From an uncultured Collinsella sp. (GTDB lineage: Bacteria > Actinomycetota > Coriobacteriia > Coriobacteriales > Coriobacteriaceae): a stretch of DNA of 11,691 nucleotides. Below the pieces are notes generated by a model that worked only from the letters and a program-made list of their open reading frames with translations, did no database searches and was not told the DNA's origin. Of this stretch, positions 4,800 to 11,691 are shown piece by piece. Position 1 is the first letter of the stretch. Every line of letters begins with the position of its first letter. The DNA lies in contig CAAEOW010000160.1 in assembly GCA_900757705.1 (NCBI GenBank), positions 1-11,691 of the forward strand. The letters are read 5' to 3'. A program made the position numbers and the translations under genes.

Positions 4800-6365
4800 C
4801 TAGTGCTCCATTGTAGTAGATGCCGCGTCCGCCGTGTGCTCGCGAGGCAAATGAATCGTAAAAGTCGTACCCTTTCCAAGCTCCGACTCCACGGATATGT
4901 AGCCGTGATGGCGCTCGACGATCTGTTTAGTCACGGCGAGGCCCACGCCCAGACCGCCCGCCTCACGGGCACGGCTGGCATCGGCGCGCCAAAAACGGCC
5001 GAAGATGCGCGACAAGTCATCCTTGGCAATACCGATGCCGGTATCAGAAACGGCGATGCTGACGTGTTTGCGGTCACTGAGCACCGACACCACGACCCAA
5101 CCGCCCTCGGGGGTGTAGCGCATGGCGTTGCTCATGAGATTGATGACGCATTGTGTGATCATGTCGGGATCGGCTTCGACGACATCGTCGTGACCTTGGG
5201 TCTCGTCAGCAAAGCGCAAGCGCAGATCGCGGTCGACAAACAGGCGCTCCTGGGCATTGACGATGGAACGCACGAAAGGAACCATGTCCACCGGCTCAAG
5301 GTTGAGCGGAGCCGTGCTGTTTTCCATGCGCGACAGGTCGAGCATCTGCTGCACCAGACGAGCCAGGCGACGCGTCTCGGAAGCAACAGTCTCCAAGTGC
5401 TCATCGTCGGTAGGATATACGCCATCCTGCATGGCCTCGACCGTTGCGAGCATGGCCATAAGCGGAGTACGAAGTTCGTGAGCCACGTCCGAGGTCAAAC
5501 GTTTCTCGTGTTTCATATCCTTCTCGAGCGAAGTGGCCATCTCATCGAATGTCTCGCCCAGTTGATCGATCTCGTCATCGCCGCGCAAGCCCGTACGAGC
5601 AGACAGATCGCCATCGCGAATTTGCTTGGCCGTGCTGGTAATACGGTGAATCGGCTTGGTGAGCATGCGCGACACGAGTGATCCGATAACGACCGAAATG
5701 CAAACTGCAACAACCGCAGCAAGGGCCATGGCGTTAAAGGTCTTCTCCCTAAACGCAGAATCTGCCTTGGTGAGCAAGGCATCGGAGCCGATGGCCCACA
5801 GCTTTACTTGTCCGACATGCTCGCCGGAAGACGTTATGATTTCGACGTTTGCAACGCTATCGGAGCCGGTGGGAGCCGACGAGACCGGACTATGCGATGC
5901 TTTTTTCCCGCTCGAGCTGCTCGACGCTGATTCGCTCTCGCGCACATCGGCGGTCGCGCTTGCCGAAGGCCATGAGTCGTCATAAACGACAACGCCTTTC
6001 TTGTTGACGACCTGCATACCCAAATCGTCGGATACCAAACTCGATGTCGCGACCGTACGCAGCTCGCCCGCAGTCCAATTGCCGTTTTCCTCATACGACG
6101 TCGCAAGCTTTTCGGCAGCGGAATTTGCGATTTCGACGATATTGGAGCGCGTGTAATCCGAAAAGACCGTGCCCCACACAACAGAGACCACGCCCACCAG
6201 CACCAATACCGTCATGAGCGATGTCAGAGCAAAAGCAAGTGCCATGCGCGAGGGATAGCTCATCGTTGGCCGTGAATCGGAACGAGGCGTGTTCCAACTA
6301 GCCTTGGAACCCGCCTCGCTCTCCTGCTTGTGCTTTTGTCCGATTTCAAAGCGCGCAGGTGTCAT
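4800..6365 (-). CDS. HAMP-containing sensor histidine kinase
   Basis: The 521-residue membrane kinase is the likely partner of the response regulator encoded just upstream. It has a cytoplasmic N-tail (1-40), TM1 (about 41-63), an extracytoplasmic sensor (64-210), TM2 (about 212-232), a HAMP domain (233-285), a dimerisation and phosphoacceptor domain with His296 in SDVAHELRTPL, and an ATPase domain with N-box NLMSNAMRYTPEGG, G1 DTGIGI, F-box FGRFWRAD and G2 GLGVGLAV. All catalytic motifs are intact. The sensor carries a low-complexity Ser-rich stretch (143-169). The signal is unknown. The ATG at 6365 has AGGGA about eight bases upstream and lies 11 bases after the regulator stop. Met35 is a possible but less supported start. 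Confidence 0.94.
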   Translation of the reverse strand: MTPARFEIGQKHKQESEAGSKASWNTPRSDSRPTMSYPSRMALAFALTSLMTVLVLVGVVSVVWGTVFSDYTRSNIVEIANSAAEKLATSYEENGNWTAGELRTVATSSLVSDDLGMQVVNKKGVVVYDDSWPSASATADVRESESASSSSSGKKASHSPVSSAPTGSDSVANVEIITSSGEHVGQVKLWAIGSDALLTKADSAFREKTFNAMALAAVVAVCISVVIGSLVSRMLTKPIHRITSTAKQIRDGDLSARTGLRGDDEIDQLGETFDEMATSLEKDMKHEKRLTSDVAHELRTPLMAMLATVEAMQDGVYPTDDEHLETVASETRRLARLVQQMLDLSRMENSTAPLNLEPVDMVPFVRSIVNAQERLFVDRDLRLRFADETQGHDDVVEADPDMITQCVINLMSNAMRYTPEGGWVVVSVLSDRKHVSIAVSDTGIGIAKDDLSRIFGRFWRADASRAREAGGLGVGLAVTKQIVERHHGYISVESELGKGTTFTIHLPREHTADAASTTMEH

Positions 6366-6376
6366 ATGTGATTTCC

Positions 6377-7099
6377 CTATTTCTCGTCCGACTTATCGGT
6401 CTTGGCCGGAGCCTCGAAGCGATAGCCGACACCGTGGACGGTGTAGAGCCACTTGGGCTTCTTGGGATCATCGCCCAGCTTGGCGCGAAGGTTCTTCACG
6501 TGGCTATCGATGGTGCGCTCATAGCCCTCAAAGTCGTAGCCGAGCACCTTCTCGACCAGCTCCATGCGGTTGTAGACGCGACCGGGGTGACGGGCAAGCG
6601 TGGTGAGCAGCTTAAACTCGGAAGCCGTCAGGTCGACTTCCTTGCCCTCGACCAAAATCTTGTGGCCCGAGATATCGATGACCAGATCGCCGAAGTCGAG
6701 TACCTCGACGGCTGGCTCGTCGGCCTGATGGGCACGGCGGAACAAGGCGCGTACGCGCGCGACAAGCTCGCGCGGCGAGAACGGCTTAATCAGATAGTCG
6801 TCGGCGCCGAGCTCAAGACCGATAATACGGTCCTCGATCTCGCCCTTGGCAGTCAGCATGATGATGGGGACATCCGAGGTATCGCGAATGGTGCGGCAAA
6901 CGCGCTCGCCGGGGATCTTGGGGAGCATAAGGTCGAGCACGACCAGGTCAAACTGATGCTTCTCGAACTCCTCGATCGCGGACTGGCCGTCGCCGACACC
7001 CACAACCCAGTAGCCTTCGCGCTCGAGATAGGCAGCGACGGCGTCACGGATTGCCTTCTCATCCTCGACCAGCAGAATCTTTTTTGCATCTGAAGCCAT
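6377..7099 (-). CDS. OmpR/PhoB-type response regulator
   Basis: The 240-residue DNA-binding regulator has an N-terminal receiver domain with acidic pocket Glu12-Asp13, phosphoacceptor Asp56 (VLDLMLP), Thr83 and Lys105 (LIKPF). The C-terminal winged helix runs from about 137 to 230, with LTASEFKLL, the recognition segment YERTIDSHVKNLRAKLG and the wing WLYTVHGVGYRFE. It is expected to be phosphorylated by the kinase encoded 11 bases downstream and to act on promoters not identifiable here. The ATG at 7099 is preceded by a G-run (AGGGGGG) seven bases upstream, so it is preferred over an in-frame TTG at 7120. Its promoter should lie in 7100-7252. Confidence 0.95.
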   Translation of the reverse strand: MASDAKKILLVEDEKAIRDAVAAYLEREGYWVVGVGDGQSAIEEFEKHQFDLVVLDLMLPKIPGERVCRTIRDTSDVPIIMLTAKGEIEDRIIGLELGADDYLIKPFSPRELVARVRALFRRAHQADEPAVEVLDFGDLVIDISGHKILVEGKEVDLTASEFKLLTTLARHPGRVYNRMELVEKVLGYDFEGYERTIDSHVKNLRAKLGDDPKKPKWLYTVHGVGYRFEAPAKTDKSDEK

Positions 7100-7155
7100 A
7101 ACACGGCCCCCCTGTCTCAATCAGCTAAGAACAAGCCCATTTTAACGCACCTGAG

Positions 7156-7192
7156 CCCGCCGGATGCCACTATGACGCGGCAGCTCGGCGGG
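7156..7192. other. Imperfect inverted repeat upstream of the response regulator
   Basis: CCCGCCG (7156-7162) pairs with CGGCGGG (7186-7192), and inside it TGCC (7165-7168) pairs with GGCA (7179-7182), separated by a small asymmetric loop. It lies between the lipoprotein stop and the regulator start. Without a T-tract on either side it is not a standard terminator. It could be a leader structure, an operator (for instance autoregulation), or a weak end signal for the lipoprotein transcript. Confidence 0.4.
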
Positions 7193-7252
7193 CGGTACTC
7201 ACAATTACAACGCGTTTATTCCCCTGTTGGCGCCTTTTTAACCCCTCTAAGC

Positions 7253-8464
7253 TTAAAGAGAGAATAGGCGTGCGGTGACCGTCTCGGGTATACCCTGGCT
7301 GTTGCGCACCGTGGCGTACGTAAGGAATGAGTCCGATTTTCCCGCCGTAGCTGGATAATCGCCATATTCCAAAGCGCGGTCGGGCGACAGCAGCGAGCCA
7401 TAGGTCTTGGCAGAGGTGTCGATGAGAAAATGCGATGCCTGTACCTTAACGAGATATTTATTCTTCTTGCCGGCAGCACATGCGAGCGGCTCGCGGGACA
7501 GAAAGAGGTATGGCCCTCCCTCATTACCGATATACGTGCCCATGTTGCCCAGGCTGCCCACGCCACTATAGGTCGCCTCGATAGAAAACACGAAGGTATC
7601 GCCCATATATACGGCCTCGAAAGGCGAGACTGACGAGGGAAGGACTAGCTGGGCACGTTTGGTGTTGTTGCCATCGGTCAGATCGATTGCCGTTATGCCG
7701 TAGTAGACGCCTTCGTCGTTGCGGACACGCGGCGAGATGGTCAAAATGCCGTCGCTCGCGCGCGGGGCCGATGCAAAGCGGCCCATCGATTTCCAAATTA
7801 CCTCGGCCTTGGATTCATCAAGCGAGCGACGATAGCAAAACGAATCACTACTCGTTTTATTGCCGCCTGCCGAAGGCATTTTATACCAGATGACCGATGA
7901 CCCGAACGCCGTAAACAGGGGCGGATCATAGTCCTTGCCACCTCGATCAAGCTCAGCCACGTCGCCAGAGAGCGAAGCGCCCGACAGATTTTGAGCGTAG
8001 AGCTTCCACGATGAATTGGCAAAGTTCATCTCAACCCACACAAACACGCCATCGCCGGCACGGACATCGTAAAAAGCATATCCCGTGCCCTCGATAGGAT
8101 CCTCGATTAATGTGGTAAGCGAGCCATCGCCCAGGTTGAGCACGCCAAGCGTATTGGCATGCAGGGCAGAAGCAGGCGCCATCATCGCGGCGGCGTAGTC
8201 GCCATCGCAGTAGTACAGCAGCGTGCCCAGCGGCAGCGTCCACGACGCCGCCGGCTCAAGATCGATATCAACAGCTTCGTACTCATCAGTGATCGAGACA
8301 ATCTTCGAATCGTCCTTGATAACCTGCGGCTCGCCGGCGGCATCGTCGCTGGTGCCCGTTTTTTTCGAGCAACCGGCAAGCACCGTGGCAGCGCCCGCGG
8401 CAGCACCGCCGAGCACAAAGCCACGGCGCGATATTCCATTCTTGATGTGGTCGGCGATACCCAT
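7253..8464 (-). CDS. Tat-exported lipoprotein of unknown function
   Basis: I do not recognise the mature domain. The 403-residue protein starts with a clear twin-arginine signal (SRRGFVLGG, 12-20), an Ala/Gly-rich hydrophobic segment and the lipobox LAGC with Cys32, so it should be exported folded and lipid-anchored on the outer face of the membrane. The mature part has short beta-like stretches with repeated aromatic and Asp/Gly turns (YAFYDVRAGDGVFVWVEM, SSVIWYKMP, APRASDGILTISPRV, DTFVFSIEATY), suggestive of a beta-propeller; this is inference. The ATG at 8464 overlaps the stop of the TSCPD gene by one base (TAATG), and only a weak GAG lies upstream, so translation is probably coupled. An upstream in-frame extension to 8518 is rejected because it would place Arg-rich residues ahead of the Tat signal. 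Confidence 0.82.
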   Translation of the reverse strand: MGIADHIKNGISRRGFVLGGAAAGAATVLAGCSKKTGTSDDAAGEPQVIKDDSKIVSITDEYEAVDIDLEPAASWTLPLGTLLYYCDGDYAAAMMAPASALHANTLGVLNLGDGSLTTLIEDPIEGTGYAFYDVRAGDGVFVWVEMNFANSSWKLYAQNLSGASLSGDVAELDRGGKDYDPPLFTAFGSSVIWYKMPSAGGNKTSSDSFCYRRSLDESKAEVIWKSMGRFASAPRASDGILTISPRVRNDEGVYYGITAIDLTDGNNTKRAQLVLPSSVSPFEAVYMGDTFVFSIEATYSGVGSLGNMGTYIGNEGGPYLFLSREPLACAAGKKNKYLVKVQASHFLIDTSAKTYGSLLSPDRALEYGDYPATAGKSDSFLTYATVRNSQGIPETVTARLFSL

Positions 8465-8727
8465 TAGGCGATCTCGGCGCGAGCGGCCTCGATAGCGCGC
8501 GTAAGCTGATCGGCGCAAGAGGTCTTTTTCATACCGCAGGTATTACCGGCGAGAACCTCGATGACGCGATCGGCAGGAGCACCCTCGACTAACTTGGAGA
8601 TTGCCTTGAGATTGCCGTCACAGCCGCCGGTAAACTCAACGCCCAGCACCTTGCTGCCATCGTCAGAGAGATTGAGGTGAATATTGCGAGAGCATACACC
8701 CTGCGGCTTGTAGTCAAAACTAATCAT
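8464..8727 (-). CDS. Small TSCPD-domain protein (TIGR03905-like)
   Basis: The 87-residue protein is a stand-alone TSCPD domain, a fold otherwise found at the C-terminus of class II ribonucleotide reductases. Visible features are four cysteines: Cys12 in PQGVCSRNI, Cys36 in FTGGCDGNL, and Cys64 and Cys71 in NTCGMKKTSCADQL. The last carries TSCAD in place of TSCPD. The pattern LKAISKLVEGAPADRVIEVL fits the family as I recall it. The cysteines could bind metal or act in redox, but the function is not established. The ATG at 8727 has AGGGG about seven bases upstream. Its stop overlaps the lipoprotein start, so the two form one unit. A GATAAT box on minus at about 8767-8772 is a possible -10 without a good -35. 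Confidence 0.87.
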   Translation of the reverse strand: MISFDYKPQGVCSRNIHLNLSDDGSKVLGVEFTGGCDGNLKAISKLVEGAPADRVIEVLAGNTCGMKKTSCADQLTRAIEAARAEIA

Positions 8728-8840
8728 TGAGATCCCCTCTCAGAAAGAAATTTCAGACGTCTATTATCCCCGCCTGAGCCGACTTATGATCGCAAGCACC
8801 GATTCAACATCCTACGATGCATGGACTCGCGGGGGCAAGA

Positions 8841-10640
8841 TTAGCAGTCCGCACCCTGTGCGTGGACCGTGCGCTTCTCCCGATACATATTGTGGTCGGC
8901 GACACGATATACATCGGCCAGCGTATTTCCAGCCGTCTCGACGGTCGCCACGCCAATCGATGCGCTGACCGTCAGGGCCTCATCGCTTACCGCGGCGAGA
9001 CCGAGACGAAGATCCTGTTCCAGCCCGAGCGCAGACTCGTTGTCAGTATGGGGGCAAACCAGCAAAAACTCGTCGCCGCCAAGGCGCATCGGCAGATAAT
9101 CCGCACCAGCCACCCACCGCAGCACGGACGCCGTCCGTCGCAGCAGTTCATCCCCCATCTCGTGACCATAGATGTCGTTGGTCCGCTTGAGATAATTGCA
9201 GTCCAACATAATCACGCTCACGGGCAAGTCCTCGTTTACCAGGCTATCTCCGCGCGATTCAAGATAGTTGCGGTTGCGAAGCCCCGTCAGTTTGTCTTGA
9301 TATGACAGCTCCTCGGCATGCTTGACCATCGATATGTTGTGCGTCGCCACGACGACCGACTCCAGCCGGCCTTGCTCATCGCGATGCTGGGGGACAACCT
9401 GTAGCGAGTACCAAGCGCCTCGACAATCTCGCACCTCGGCAGCCAAGTACGGTACGCCCTCCATACGTTCACGAATCGAACTTACATCTACGAGTCCCAC
9501 AACCGCTTCGCGGCTTTCGGGGCTCACGATATCCCGGCAGACCGTGTCCATAAAGTCATATGCCTCGCTGTGCTCGGCAAATATTTTCGCTATCGCCGGC
9601 GACATATTGATCCCCTCGATCTCGAGGGTGTCGAGATGCAAAAGGAAGGTCGAATCGTAGATGGCGCTTATGGCATTGATAATGCCGAGCTGTTTATCCT
9701 TTTCGACCAAATTGCGGTGGTTAACGATATTTCGAGCCAACAGCACCACGACCCAAAACGCAAGGCTCACCAAGACGCCAGCAGCGACAAATGTGATCCT
9801 GCCAGACATGACCTCAGATTTGGGATACAGCGCAAACAGGCGGTAGTCCTTATACGCCGCACGCACGGCATACCAGGTAGCCCCCCGATATTCGACACGT
9901 GTTAGTCCTTCGTCTTTCCAGTCAATTCCACTATCGACGAGAAGTCGAGCAAGGGTTATATCGACGGTCGAATCGTTTGAAGAAACGATTTGTGCATCGC
10001 GCATCACGAGCACCGTTGGGCTCTGATGGAATGTGTTGTTCACGAGCACGTCGGCGATCGTGTACGAATAATCATCGGCGGGCTCGGGCGCAAGCGATCG
10101 GTACCCCAGCGCTACGCCATCACCGTACGGAACGGCACTCACGGCAAAGTCGACATCGCGACGCTCAACGACGGTGGAGTAGGACACCTTGGAGCCTCGA
10201 TACATCGATACGACCGACGAACAGGCCAGCTCCTCTCGCCACAGCATCAGCGGATCGCGACCGTCGATATCGTAATGAGCGGCCATATGGCCGTCGGCGT
10301 CCATGACCAGCATTCCCGAAAGGTGCTCGGTATGGACGTACTCCTCGACACGATCATCGTTGACCTCAACGCGATCAGGCGGCAAGAACGTCGAAAACGA
10401 CTCGACCGCGGCATCCAAATTGTGCGTCGCCTCGGTTTTTCTTCCCTGCTCATATCGGTCATATTTTTCGCAGGCGGCCTGTAAAAACACCATGGCTTCC
10501 CGGCCAAACCCAAGCGTCTTATCGAGGCAGCGATGCGTGCCGATCGTATACAGCAGGCCCAACAAGACAATGCTGGTCACAACGGCGACAGCCGCGGTAA
10601 CTAAATGCTTTCGATGCAAGCGGCGCTCATCATTTGTCAT
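8841..10640 (-). CDS. Membrane-bound diguanylate cyclase (GGDEF) with extracytoplasmic sensor
   Basis: The 599-residue protein should make cyclic di-GMP from two GTP at the inner membrane. It has TM1 (about 12-33), a large extracytoplasmic region (34-282) with Cache-like features (LVMDADGHMAAHYDIDG; VLVMRDAQIVSSNDS), TM2 (about 283-303), a PAS-like region (about 315-440, ending VVVATHNISMVKHAEE) and a GGDEF domain (446-590) with DKLTGLRNR, metal-binding Asp480 in MLDCNYLKRTND, and an intact GGDEF at 521-525. The inhibitory I-site RxxD is missing: the two key positions are Gly512 and Tyr515. The ATG at 10640 has AAGGAG seven bases upstream and overlaps the upstream stop by four bases (ATGA), so it is co-translated with the solute-binding protein. 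Cache and PAS calls are moderate; GGDEF is secure. Confidence 0.93.
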   Translation of the reverse strand: MTNDERRLHRKHLVTAAVAVVTSIVLLGLLYTIGTHRCLDKTLGFGREAMVFLQAACEKYDRYEQGRKTEATHNLDAAVESFSTFLPPDRVEVNDDRVEEYVHTEHLSGMLVMDADGHMAAHYDIDGRDPLMLWREELACSSVVSMYRGSKVSYSTVVERRDVDFAVSAVPYGDGVALGYRSLAPEPADDYSYTIADVLVNNTFHQSPTVLVMRDAQIVSSNDSTVDITLARLLVDSGIDWKDEGLTRVEYRGATWYAVRAAYKDYRLFALYPKSEVMSGRITFVAAGVLVSLAFWVVVLLARNIVNHRNLVEKDKQLGIINAISAIYDSTFLLHLDTLEIEGINMSPAIAKIFAEHSEAYDFMDTVCRDIVSPESREAVVGLVDVSSIRERMEGVPYLAAEVRDCRGAWYSLQVVPQHRDEQGRLESVVVATHNISMVKHAEELSYQDKLTGLRNRNYLESRGDSLVNEDLPVSVIMLDCNYLKRTNDIYGHEMGDELLRRTASVLRWVAGADYLPMRLGGDEFLLVCPHTDNESALGLEQDLRLGLAAVSDEALTVSASIGVATVETAGNTLADVYRVADHNMYREKRTVHAQGADC

Positions 10641-11509
10641 GATTCCGCTCCTTGCCTACCTGTCGTCGCCCCTGCCTTGTAACTGTCCACAATGCGCTCA
10701 ATCGTGCCATCTCGGTCCATGTCGAACAGCACGGTATTGAGGTTTTTGACGTACTCCCCCTCATAGCTGTTCTCAAACGCAACGCCCAGGTCAACTGTCA
10801 TAACGTTGTCGGCAAACACGCGATAAACACCGGGATACTGCGCGACGAGCCGGTCGAGCGATTGAACGTCCGCCATCCAACAGTCAACATAACCTTTGAC
10901 CAGGGCAGCTTTGCAGAGTTCGGCAGAGCCATATGATTTGATGTGCACATCCGGCGAGATCCCTAGGTCCCCGGCAAGCAATCGGCGTTCACTCACCGAA
11001 CCCGCAATCACCGCAACGGTCTTGCTTCCATCGAGAGACGCCAAACCCTTGATACCACTCGTTTTCTTGGCGGCAACCGAGACTGTCACGGTCAGATACG
11101 GCTCAGTCCAGTAATAATCGTCTTCGCGATAATTGGGCGAATAGTCGCACCACAGACAATCGATATCGCCGTTTTTGAGCAGGCGATCGCGATCATTCCA
11201 AGATATGTCAACAAATTGCGGTTTGATTCCAGCACGCTTGCAGGCCTCGAGGGCGATATCGATATCGATACCGGCATAATCGCCTGTGGTATCGACATAC
11301 ACATAGGGGTCATTATCCGTAACGCCAATCTTGAGCACCGGGAGATCTCTGTCGGCTTCATTCGAGGAGGAAGAACTGCTTCGAACGGTATACGTCAGGG
11401 CGCCCGCACAGACGGCAACAAGGAGTATGAGCGTAAACGAGACGATGGTGGCTCGTTTGATACGTCTGGGCACACGGCTCTTTTCATCGAAACAGCAGAT
11501 AAGGTTCAT
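10637..11509 (-). CDS. Membrane-anchored solute-binding protein (SBP_bac_3 type)
   Basis: The 290-residue protein resembles amino-acid-type periplasmic binding proteins (family 3). It has a short cytoplasmic N-tail with a basic patch (RVPRRIKR), a single hydrophobic segment (about 22-41), a Ser-rich linker (44-49) and the binding fold (57-280) with LKIGVTDNDPYVYVD, YAGIDIDIALEACKRAG and WTEPYLTVTVSVAAKK. The sequence before Cys34 (LVAVC) is a poor lipobox, so it is probably a signal anchor. ATG 11509 is chosen because the in-frame ATG at 11566 lies inside the upstream terminator. The ribosome binding site is weak. No permease or ATPase gene is adjacent. The stop overlaps the diguanylate cyclase start, suggesting it presents a ligand to that sensor rather than to a transporter (inference). 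Confidence 0.86.
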   Translation of the reverse strand: MNLICCFDEKSRVPRRIKRATIVSFTLILLVAVCAGALTYTVRSSSSSSNEADRDLPVLKIGVTDNDPYVYVDTTGDYAGIDIDIALEACKRAGIKPQFVDISWNDRDRLLKNGDIDCLWCDYSPNYREDDYYWTEPYLTVTVSVAAKKTSGIKGLASLDGSKTVAVIAGSVSERRLLAGDLGISPDVHIKSYGSAELCKAALVKGYVDCWMADVQSLDRLVAQYPGVYRVFADNVMTVDLGVAFENSYEGEYVKNLNTVLFDMDRDGTIERIVDSYKAGATTGRQGAES

Positions 11510-11537
11510 TTTATTACCAGGGGGCCAGTGCAACAGC

Positions 11538-11571
11538 GAAAAAAGCGCCTTGCCCAAGACGGGCAAGGCGC
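11538..11571 (-). terminator. Strong Rho-independent terminator
   Basis: The minus-strand stem GCGCCTTGCCC pairs perfectly with GGGCAAGGCGC (11 pairs) around a five-base loop and is followed by six T. It closes a minus-strand gene entering from the right edge. It lies only about 30 bases ahead of the solute-binding protein start, so that gene needs a promoter overlapping this stretch or depends on read-through. Confidence 0.92.
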
Positions 11572-11614
11572 CAATGGTTGAAATGTATCCGTAAGCGGTC
11601 GAATTAGGTCAACC

Positions 11615-11691
11615 CTACTCGAAGCTCAGCTGCTCCAGGCGATCGAAGACTGTGTCGATGCGGGTGACGAGCGGGGTACCCTAACGCTCGA
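11615..11691 (-). other. Possible 3' end of a gene from the right edge
   Basis: A minus-strand frame ending at the TAG at 11615-11617 reads TPLVTRIDTVFDRLEQLSFE, which looks like a protein C-terminus followed by a terminator 44 bases later. However, an in-frame TAG sits at 11681-11683. A second frame reads through from the edge to a TAA near 11606-11608 but looks less protein-like. The fragment is too short to identify; a frameshift or a remnant is possible. Confidence 0.25.

Noticed and set aside
10637..11566. Longer start for the solute-binding protein at 11566
   Set aside because: The added 19 codons run through the terminator stem and T-tract at 11538-11571, so transcripts starting upstream would mostly end there.
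1..11691. CRISPR arrays, insertion sequences or an integrase gene
   Set aside because: I saw no regularly spaced repeats, no transposase or recombinase motifs and no terminal inverted repeats.

Overview
The window is about 11.7 kb in which every well-supported gene lies on the minus strand, so it is best read from high to low coordinates. The core is GC-rich and codes for ordinary bacterial proteins: a Tat-exported lipoprotein, a CCA-encoding tRNA, OmpR-type two-component genes and a long-form PurC. Gene content and protein style suggest a gut actinomycete of the class Coriobacteriia, perhaps Collinsella-like. That placement is inference from recollection, not from a search.

Right part (11691 down to 8841): an unidentified gene tail runs in from the right edge and is closed by a strong terminator (11538-11571). 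Next come a membrane-anchored solute-binding protein and a membrane diguanylate cyclase whose start and stop codons overlap (ATGA). No transporter permease or ATPase is seen beside the binding protein, so the pair may be a ligand-sensing c-di-GMP module. Centre right (8727-7253): a small TSCPD-domain protein overlaps by one base a Tat lipoprotein of unknown function. Centre (7099-4800): an OmpR-type response regulator and a HAMP sensor histidine kinase form a two-gene unit. Then come purC and a basic two-TM membrane protein whose GTG start directly follows the purC stop, ended by an 11-bp terminator, and then an M29 aminopeptidase.

Left part (1866 down to 1): a tRNA-Lys(UUU) gene whose promoter overlaps the end of the aminopeptidase gene. 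Downstream of it is an accessory zone: a terminator, a cluster of hairpins, and a 19-bp exact copy of the tRNA 3' end lying at the edge of an AT-richer segment. That segment carries an orphan traX-like gene and a short frame that may be a gene remnant. It ends in a second, diverged copy of the tRNA-downstream terminator plus palindrome. This is the architecture expected of a tRNA integration hotspot with decayed elements. The first 400 bases hold no convincing gene.

The most interesting items are the att-like duplication and paired terminator repeats around the traX segment, and the coupled binding protein/diguanylate cyclase pair, whose cyclase lacks the usual product-inhibition motif.
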